NCBI GenBank assembly: GCA_033851545.1
Contig: JAWWOO010000087.1
Span: forward strand, 1-64,000
Direction of reading: 5' to 3'
DNA: 64,000 nucleotides
From: JAWWOL01 sp033851545
Lineage (GTDB): Bacteria; Actinomycetota; Actinomycetes; JAWWOL01
Shown here one piece after another: positions 58,149-64,000 of this stretch (its first letter is position 1; each line of letters opens with the position of its first letter). The position numbers and the translations under genes are program-made. The notes below the pieces were generated by a model. The model made no database searches, was not told the origin of the DNA, and worked only from the letters and a program-made list of their open reading frames with translations.

Positions 58149-59644
58149 GAGACGCCCAGTCGCTCCAGGATCAGCTCGCGGGCCCGCTTGGCGTCGGCCT
58201 GCCCGCCGGTCGCCTTCATCACGGCGCCGATCAGCGCACCCACCGCGCCCATGTTGCCGCCCCGGATCTTGTCAGCCGTGTCGGGCTGCGCGGCGAGCAC
58301 GTCGACAATCGCAGCGACCAGGGTGTCCTCGCCGGCGACCCGCCAGCCGTGCGCCTCGATGACCGCCTCGGGCTCGCCCTCTCCGGCCAGGACGGCGTCG
58401 ACGACCTGCCGGGCAAGCGCGTTGGTCAGCGTCCCCTCGTCCTCGAGCCGCGACACGGTGGCGACCTGCGCGGGCGTGATCCGCAGCTCGGACGGGTCGA
58501 TGCCGGCTTCGTTTGACTTGCCGACCAGGTAGGCCAGCCACCAGCCGCGGGCCTTGGCCCCGGTGGTGCCGAGGTCGGCCGTCGACAGGACCAGCTCGGT
58601 CACCCCGGCGTTGGCCATGTCGAGCATGTCCTTGTCCGAGAACCCGTGCTGGGCAGCAAGTCTGGCCCTGCGGGCGGCGGGGAACTCGGGCAGCTGGGAA
58701 CGGATCTCCTCGACCCACTCGCGACTCGGCGCGATCGGCACCAGGTCCGGCTCGGGGAAGTAGCGGTAGTCCTCGGCCTGCTCCTTGGACCGCCCGGACG
58801 TGGAGGTGCCGCTGTCCTCGTGGAAGTGCCGGGTCTCCTGCTTGATCCGGCCGCCGGCGTCGAGAATGCCTGCCTGGCGCTCGATCTCGGACCGGACAGC
58901 CCGCTCGACCGACCGCAGCGAGTTGACGTTCTTGGTCTCGCTGCGGGTGCCCCACTCGGCGCCCGGGAGATTGAGGGACACGTTGACGTCGCAGCGCAGC
59001 GAACCCTGCTCCATCCGGACGTCGGAGGCACCAAGGGTGCGGATCAGGTCGCGCAGCGCCGTGACGTAGGCCTTGGCGACCTGCGGTGCCAGGGAACCCG
59101 TACCGGGCACCGGCTTGGTGACCACCTCGACCAGCGGGATGCCGGCCCGGTTGTAGTCGACGAGGGAGTGCGTCGCGCCGTGAATGCGGCCGGTCGAGCC
59201 ACCGACGTGCAGGCTCTTACCGGTGTCCTCCTCGAGGTGCACCCGCTCGATGCCGACCCGGTAGGTCTCGCCCTCGACCTCGACGTCGAGGTAGCCCTCG
59301 ACGCACAGCGGCTCGTCGTACTGCGAGATCTGGTAGTTCTTCGGCATGTCCGGATAGAAGTAGTTCTTCCGGGCGAACCGGCACCAGTCGGCGATGGAGC
59401 AGTTGAGCGCCAGCCCGATCATCATCGTGTAGCGGATCGCCGCCTCGTTGGCCACCGGCAGCGAGCCGGGCAGGCCGAGGCAGACCGGGCACACATGGGT
59501 GTTGGGCTCGGCACCGAACTCGGTCGAGCAGCCGCAGAACATCTTGGACACGGTGCCCAGCTCGACGTGGGTCTCGAGTCCGATCACCGGCTCGTAGCGG
59601 GCAACCGCCTGGTCGTACGGGACCAGCTCGTAGGTCGCCGTCAT
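58145..59644 (-). CDS. gatB: Aspartyl/glutamyl-tRNA(Asn/Gln) amidotransferase subunit B
   Basis: Kinase and tRNA-binding subunit of GatCAB, which converts Glu-tRNA(Gln) (and Asp-tRNA(Asn)) to the correct amide. The 499-residue protein begins YEPVIGLETHVELGTVSKMF, carries zinc-site cysteines in FCGCST and CPVCLGLPGSLPV, and shows KNYFYPDMPKNYQISQYD and DYRYFPEPDLVPI; the C-terminal YqeY-like tail domain is complete. ATG 59644 overlaps the stop of the small membrane gene as ATGA. Confidence 0.96.
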   Translation of the reverse strand: MTATYELVPYDQAVARYEPVIGLETHVELGTVSKMFCGCSTEFGAEPNTHVCPVCLGLPGSLPVANEAAIRYTMMIGLALNCSIADWCRFARKNYFYPDMPKNYQISQYDEPLCVEGYLDVEVEGETYRVGIERVHLEEDTGKSLHVGGSTGRIHGATHSLVDYNRAGIPLVEVVTKPVPGTGSLAPQVAKAYVTALRDLIRTLGASDVRMEQGSLRCDVNVSLNLPGAEWGTRSETKNVNSLRSVERAVRSEIERQAGILDAGGRIKQETRHFHEDSGTSTSGRSKEQAEDYRYFPEPDLVPIAPSREWVEEIRSQLPEFPAARRARLAAQHGFSDKDMLDMANAGVTELVLSTADLGTTGAKARGWWLAYLVGKSNEAGIDPSELRITPAQVATVSRLEDEGTLTNALARQVVDAVLAGEGEPEAVIEAHGWRVAGEDTLVAAIVDVLAAQPDTADKIRGGNMGAVGALIGAVMKATGGQADAKRARELILERLGVS

Positions 59645-59847
59645 GCGTCCTCGGCGATCTCGTCCACAGCCTTCAAGGCAACGACCACGCCCACGAGGGC
59701 CACGGTGATCTTGAGCAGGGTGTGCACCATGGCGAGCCGGCCCTTGCCGCTGTTCTTGCGCAGGTCACGCAGACCGGTGATGACGGCGAAGACGCCGCCG
59801 GCCAGGCTGAGGGCTTTCTTCGGCGGGATCGACTTGAGAGCGTTCAT
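59641..59847 (-). CDS. 68-residue membrane protein between gatA and gatB
   Basis: A small protein starting MNALKSIPPKKALSLAGGVF and ending VDEIAEDA. It has two hydrophobic stretches (ALSLAGGVFAVITGL, about 13-27, and TLLKITVALVGVVVALKAV, about 43-61) joined by a basic loop (RDLRKNSGKGRL). Its ATG overlaps the gatA stop (ATGA) and its stop overlaps the gatB ATG (ATGA), so it is translated as part of gatCAB. No family recognised. The strict coupling implies stable, near equal expression with the amidotransferase; function unknown. Confidence 0.75.
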   Translation of the reverse strand: MNALKSIPPKKALSLAGGVFAVITGLRDLRKNSGKGRLAMVHTLLKITVALVGVVVALKAVDEIAEDA

Positions 59848-61337
59848 AGTGCGGGTGCCTCCTCGAGCAACGGGTGTCCCCAGCGGTCGACATATGCGGC
59901 CTCGAGCGTGCCGCCGACCCGGTAGAGCCGGTCGTCGGCGAACGTCGGCGCCATGATCTGCAGCCCCACCGGGAGCCCGTCCTCTGGCGCAAGCCCGCAG
60001 GGGATGGACATCGCCGTGTTGCCGGCCAGGTTGGACGGAATGGTGCACAGGTCGGCGAGGTACATGGCCATGGGGTCGTCGGCCCGCTCGCCGATCGGGA
60101 ACGCGGTGGTCGGCGTGGTCGGCGAGATCAGCACGTCGACCTGGGCGAACGCGGCGGCGAAGTCGCGGGTGATCAGCGTCCTGACCTTCTGCGCCTGGCC
60201 GTAGTAGGCGTCGTAGTAGCCGCTGGACAGCGCGTAGGTGCCGAGCATGATCCGCCGCTTGACCTCCGCGCCGAAGCCGGCGGCCCGGGTCAGCGCCATC
60301 ACCTCCTCGGCACTGTGCGCGCCGTCGTCGCCGACCCGCAGTCCGAAACGCATCCCGTCGAACCGGGCCAGGTTGGACGAGGCCTCGCTCGGCGCGATCA
60401 GGTAGTAGGCCGGCAGTGCGTAGGAGAACGACGGGCAGGAGACCTCGACCACCTCGGCACCGAGCGAGCTCAGCAGCTCGACCGCCTCGGCGAACCGTTG
60501 CCGTACGCCGGCCTGGTAGCCCTCGCCGTCGAGCTCGGTGACCACGCCGACCCGTAGGCCGCGCACGTCGAGCATCCTGGCCGCCGCGACCACGGGCGGG
60601 ACCGGCACGTCGACCGAGGTGGAGTCCATCGGGTCGTGGCCGGCGATGACCTCGTGCAGCAGGGCGGCGTCGAGCACCGTACGGGCGCATGGGCCGACCT
60701 GGTCCAGTGACGACGAGAACGCCACCAGTCCGTAGCGGCTGACGCCGCCATAGGTCGGCTTGACCCCGACCGAGCCGGTCACAGCGGCGGGCTGACGGAT
60801 CGAGCCTCCGGTGTCGGTGCCGATGGCCAGCGGTGCGAGGTAGCCGCTGACCGCAGCAGCCGAGCCACCGCCCGAGCCGCCGGGGACCCGGTCGAGCGAC
60901 CACGGGTTGCGGGTCGGCCCGAAGGCGGAGTTCTCGGTCGAGCTGCCCATGGCGAACTCGTCCATGTTGGTCTTGCCGAGGATGACGACCCCGGCGGACT
61001 TGAGCTTGGACACCACGGTCGCGTCGTAGGGCGGTCGCCAGCCCTCGAGGATCCTGGATCCGCAGGTGGTCGGGATCCCTTGCTGGACAAGGACATCCTT
61101 CAAGGCCAGCGGTACGCCGGCGATCGGTCCGAGCGTCTCGCCCGACCCACGCCTGGCATCGACGGCGGCCGCCGAGGCCAGTGCGCCCTCGGTGTCGACG
61201 TGGAGGTAGGCGTGCACCTTGCCGTCGACGGCGGCTATCCGGTCGAGGTGGGCCTGGGTGACCTCGACAGCGGAGACCTCACCGGAGGCGATCGACTCAG
61301 CGGTACGCGCGGCGGTCCACGTGGTCACGTCGGTCAT
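59844..61337 (-). CDS. gatA: Aspartyl/glutamyl-tRNA(Asn/Gln) amidotransferase subunit A
   Basis: Glutaminase subunit of GatCAB, supplying ammonia. The amidase signature is complete: Lys80 in GVPLALKD, cis-Ser155 in PGGSGGGSAAAVS and nucleophile Ser179 in GTDTGGSIRQPA. At 497 residues it is of normal length. It starts 1 nt after gatC and overlaps the small membrane gene by 4 nt. ATG 61337 is used. Confidence 0.96.
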   Translation of the reverse strand: MTDVTTWTAARTAESIASGEVSAVEVTQAHLDRIAAVDGKVHAYLHVDTEGALASAAAVDARRGSGETLGPIAGVPLALKDVLVQQGIPTTCGSRILEGWRPPYDATVVSKLKSAGVVILGKTNMDEFAMGSSTENSAFGPTRNPWSLDRVPGGSGGGSAAAVSGYLAPLAIGTDTGGSIRQPAAVTGSVGVKPTYGGVSRYGLVAFSSSLDQVGPCARTVLDAALLHEVIAGHDPMDSTSVDVPVPPVVAAARMLDVRGLRVGVVTELDGEGYQAGVRQRFAEAVELLSSLGAEVVEVSCPSFSYALPAYYLIAPSEASSNLARFDGMRFGLRVGDDGAHSAEEVMALTRAAGFGAEVKRRIMLGTYALSSGYYDAYYGQAQKVRTLITRDFAAAFAQVDVLISPTTPTTAFPIGERADDPMAMYLADLCTIPSNLAGNTAMSIPCGLAPEDGLPVGLQIMAPTFADDRLYRVGGTLEAAYVDRWGHPLLEEAPAL

Positions 61338-61338
61338 G

Positions 61339-61638
61339 TCAGGCCTCCTCGTCCAGCATCCGCGGGACCCGGAACCGTGAGTCCTCGGCTGCGGGCGCCT
61401 GGGACAACGCGGCCTCGGCAGTCAGGCACGGCGTCAGCTCGTCGGGCCGGAACACGTTGGTCAGTGGCACGGAGTGCGACGTGGGCGGGATGTCGTCAGC
61501 GGCGATCTCGCTCACCGTGGCGACCGAGGCGAGGATGACGTCGAGCTGGCCGGCGTACCGGTCGAGCTCGTCGTCGGTCAGCGCCAGCCGCGCGAGCCGC
61601 GCGAGGTGGGAGACCTCTGCGCGGGTGATGGACGCCAT
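61339..61638 (-). CDS. gatC: Aspartyl/glutamyl-tRNA(Asn/Gln) amidotransferase subunit C
   Basis: A 99-residue linker subunit that wraps around the GatA-GatB interface. Typical start ITRAEVSHLARLARLALTDD and middle region PTSHSVPLTNVFRPDELTP; C-terminus SRFRVPRMLDEEA. ATG 61638 has GGGGAG upstream. First gene of gatC-gatA-small ORF-gatB-trmB. The 83 nt upstream contain no clear promoter that I can name. Confidence 0.95.
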   Translation of the reverse strand: MASITRAEVSHLARLARLALTDDELDRYAGQLDVILASVATVSEIAADDIPPTSHSVPLTNVFRPDELTPCLTAEAALSQAPAAEDSRFRVPRMLDEEA

Positions 61639-61721
61639 GCCACTCCCCAGTGCCGACTTGATGGACGCAGGCCAGTCTAGGGGCTCGGCCGGTTAGCGTT
61701 CAGCCGGTTAAGGCCCGGGGG

Positions 61722-63785
61722 TCACGCCGTGATCTCGGCAGTCAGCCCGTCGTCGTGCGTCGACTCGAGGGAGAGCCGGTTGAGCAGCCAGGCCGTCGCG
61801 TTGGTGGCGGCCATCGGCCGGGCGAGGTACCAGCCCTGGGCCTCGTCGCAGCCCATCGCGGCGAGCCGCCGCCAGGTCTCCAGCGTCTCCACCCCCTCAG
61901 CCACGACCCGCAGGCCGAGGGCATCGCCCAGGTCGATGATCGAGCGGACGATCGCGGCGTCGTCGGCGTCGAGGTGCAGCCGCTGGACGAACGACCGGTC
62001 GATCTTGATCTCGCGTACCGGAAGCCGCTTGAGGTGGCGCAGCGAGGAGTAGCCGGTGCCGAAGTCGTCAAGACTCAGCGCCACCCCGAAGTCGGCCAGC
62101 TCGCGCAGCACGTCCTCCGTCCTGGCCGGGTCGTCGATCAGCGTGCCCTCGGTGATCTCGAGCTGCAGCGCCGAAGCTGGCACCCGCTCTCGCTCGCAGG
62201 TCGCCCGCAGGGCCGCGGCGAACTGGGGGTCGTGCAGGTCCCGTACGGAGACGTTGATGGCGACGGTGACCTCGATGCCCGCCCTCCGCCACGCCGCGAC
62301 CTGGCTCACCGCCGCCCGGACCACGTGGTCGGTGAGCGGGCGCATCAGGCCGGTCTGCTCGGCGAGCGGCACGAAGACGTCGGTGGGAACCTGCCCCCGT
62401 ACCGGGTGGTACCAGCGGACCAGCGCCTCCACGCCGACAACGCGACCGGTCGCGAGCTCGGCCTTGGGCTGGTAGTGCAGGACCAGCTGCCCGTCGTCGA
62501 TGGCCCGGCGCAGCTCGCCGAGGAGCGCCAGCCGGTCGGTGGAGTGCCGGTCCAGGGCCGGGTCGTACATCCGGATGCCGTTGCGGTCGTGCTTGGCGAG
62601 GTACATCGCAACGTCGGCCCGGCGCAGCAGCGACTCGAAGCTGTCGGCGTGCTCGGGGTGCAGCGCCACCCCGATGCTCACGTCCAGGTCGAAGAACATC
62701 CCGTCGCCGGCGAAGACGTCGTCGAACGCCTCGAGCAGCCGCCGGGCCAGCATCTCGGCCTCGTCCGCGTCGACGTCGCGCAGCATCACCGCGAACTCGT
62801 CGCCGCCGAGCCGGGCCACCGTGTCCGTCGGCCGCACGGCGGCGCTGAGCCGGGCCGCGACCAGCTGGAGCAGCCGGTCCCCCACCTGGTGGCCGAGGGT
62901 GTCGTTGACCTCCTTGAACCGGTCGAGGTCGAGCAGGCACAGGGCCAGACCGGTCCCGTCGTGACGAGCAGCGGTCAGCGCCTCGTCCGCGTCCCGCAAC
63001 AGGTACTTGCGGTTGGGCAGGCCGGTCAGCGAGTCGTGCAGCGAGGCGTGCTCCTGCTCGCGGGAGACCGAGGCGTTCTTGTAGACGGCCAGCAGCGGTA
63101 TGAGCAGCAGCGGCACCAGCCAGACCTGGTGGTCCAGCGCGAGCACCACGAACGGGGACAGCGCGAGCAACGAGCCGGTGCTGAGCAGCTGGAAGCCGAA
63201 GTCCTCGCTGACCTCGGCCCACAGTGAGGAGTTGGACAGCAGTGCCAGCGCCTGCCCGACGACCAGGTCGTTGACCAGGAAGTAGGCGACCGCGGCCACG
63301 ACAATCACCCAGACGTCGACGCTGGTGATCACCGCCGGCTGGTGGGGGGTCCCCCTGGCGCCGGCCAGCGAAAGTACGGCGCCTGCGGCGGCCCAGCTGA
63401 CGGCGTACTGGGCGGCGTTGAACGTCATCCGCCACCAGACCCGGCGCTGCGCCCGGTCGCCGACCATCGTCGCGACCGCCTGCAGCAGAATCGCGATCGG
63501 CAAGCCCCAGTGGAACAGCATCGCGAAGACGAAGCAGGTGGTGATCGTCACCCCGTTGCTGTCCGGCGATCCGGCCACGAGCAGCGGTCGCAGCTCGGCC
63601 AGCAGGACGAACGTCGCCATGAGGGCGAAGCCCGAGCCCATCGCCGAGAAGTCCGACCAGCTCAGCCGGCTGACCGACCAGCCGATGAGGCACCAGCCGG
63701 CAAGCGTGACCAGCGCGATGTAGCCGAAGAAGACAGGTGCTCCCCGCAGTGGCCCCCGGTTGCGGGCGTGCGGGTCCTCGAGCAT
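61722..63785 (-). CDS. Membrane-bound GGDEF-EAL bifunctional c-di-GMP protein
   Basis: A 687-residue protein with about seven or eight hydrophobic segments in residues 15-245 (MASE-like sensor), then GGDEF (about 255-415) and EAL (about 425-675). LGGDEF is intact, and RPTD five residues upstream is an I-site. The EAL domain keeps EALVRW, INVSVRD, EITEGTL, LDDFGTGYSSL, IKIDRSF, AEGVET and AQGWYLARP, so both activities are plausible. No PAS domain. ATG 63785 follows GAGGAC. It is on the same strand as gatC but 83 nt upstream, and is probably a separate unit. Confidence 0.92.
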   Translation of the reverse strand: MLEDPHARNRGPLRGAPVFFGYIALVTLAGWCLIGWSVSRLSWSDFSAMGSGFALMATFVLLAELRPLLVAGSPDSNGVTITTCFVFAMLFHWGLPIAILLQAVATMVGDRAQRRVWWRMTFNAAQYAVSWAAAGAVLSLAGARGTPHQPAVITSVDVWVIVVAAVAYFLVNDLVVGQALALLSNSSLWAEVSEDFGFQLLSTGSLLALSPFVVLALDHQVWLVPLLLIPLLAVYKNASVSREQEHASLHDSLTGLPNRKYLLRDADEALTAARHDGTGLALCLLDLDRFKEVNDTLGHQVGDRLLQLVAARLSAAVRPTDTVARLGGDEFAVMLRDVDADEAEMLARRLLEAFDDVFAGDGMFFDLDVSIGVALHPEHADSFESLLRRADVAMYLAKHDRNGIRMYDPALDRHSTDRLALLGELRRAIDDGQLVLHYQPKAELATGRVVGVEALVRWYHPVRGQVPTDVFVPLAEQTGLMRPLTDHVVRAAVSQVAAWRRAGIEVTVAINVSVRDLHDPQFAAALRATCERERVPASALQLEITEGTLIDDPARTEDVLRELADFGVALSLDDFGTGYSSLRHLKRLPVREIKIDRSFVQRLHLDADDAAIVRSIIDLGDALGLRVVAEGVETLETWRRLAAMGCDEAQGWYLARPMAATNATAWLLNRLSLESTHDDGLTAEITA

Positions 63786-63953
63786 GGTGTCCTCACGTCA
63801 GGGTGCGGCGCTGGCCGAGCCAGCCTCATTCTCGGGTACCTGAGGCGTGGAGTTGACAGAACTGACGAAAATCATGCTCCGGCGCGGCGATTGGACGCCA
63901 TGGCCTGCGTCAATCGGCCGATCGGGTCTAGTCCAACCGGCGGCAGCGGCCGC

Positions 63954-64000
63954 TCAGGCGCTGAGTCGCTGGAACGTGCGGGTGCCCCACCAGGCCAGCA
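63954..64000 (-). CDS. Possible C-terminal fragment of a gene continuing beyond the window
   Basis: Reading leftward from the window edge, one frame gives LAWWGTRTFQRLSA and then TGA (63954-63956). Thirteen of 14 third positions are G or C, which suggests real coding sequence. It is too short to identify. The 168 nt between it and the GGDEF-EAL start hold no gene I can support. Confidence 0.35.
   Translation of the reverse strand, partial: LAWWGTRTFQRLSA

Overview
This 64 kb window is chromosomal DNA from a high-GC, saprophytic actinomycete. Evidence for this is the near-universal G/C third codon positions, frequent GTG and TTG starts, an actinobacterial-type RNase J, a SigE-family ECF sigma factor, HxlR, TetR and LacI regulators, and several secreted glycosidases. 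I cannot fix the family from sequence alone. I see no rRNA, tRNA, CRISPR array, prophage or insertion sequence.

Layout. 1-7.4 kb is a sugar-uptake locus: a leftward run of GH13 alpha-glucosidase, sugar-binding lipoprotein and MalF-type permease (cut by the window edge), divergent from a large secreted GH3 enzyme. 7.4-20.2 kb, leftward, holds cimA, a YbjQ-like protein, a c-di-GMP enzyme, ilvE, leuB, a secreted S8 protease and leuA. 20.3-26.4 kb, rightward, holds a GH36 alpha-galactosidase, a HemK-like methyltransferase, a secreted GH3 beta-glucosidase and a GNAT-like protein. 26.4-33.8 kb, leftward, holds RNase J, serA and ilvC-ilvN-ilvB. 33.9-39.5 kb holds a second c-di-GMP protein and a LacI repressor divergent from a GH1 beta-glucosidase. 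39.5-55.7 kb holds ilvD, a glutathione peroxidase and accessory redox, transport and regulator genes. 55.8-61.6 kb holds an ECF sigma factor with a membrane partner, trmB, and gatC-gatA-small membrane protein-gatB. A third c-di-GMP protein ends the window.

How it works together. Branched-chain amino acid synthesis is almost complete here (cimA, leuA, leuB, ilvB, ilvN, ilvC, ilvD, ilvE; leuCD are not in the window), but it is spread over 34 kb among polysaccharide-degradation genes. Two of these genes, cimA and ilvB, are preceded by short leader peptides with runs of Leu/Ile/Val codons followed by intrinsic terminators, so both look controlled by ribosome-mediated attenuation. Both leaders appear to be transcribed without a 5' untranslated region. 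The glycosidases (GH13, GH3 twice, GH36, GH1) and the ABC importer suggest growth on plant-derived oligosaccharides.

Most noteworthy observations: the cimA attenuator; a 12-residue leader ORF overlapping the GH3 start; a 68-residue membrane protein coupled by 4-nt overlaps between gatA and gatB; a phzF-like gene with an in-frame amber codon; several near-perfect operator palindromes; and families of intergenic repeats. I did not find a clearly new multi-gene system such as a defence island or biosynthetic cluster.
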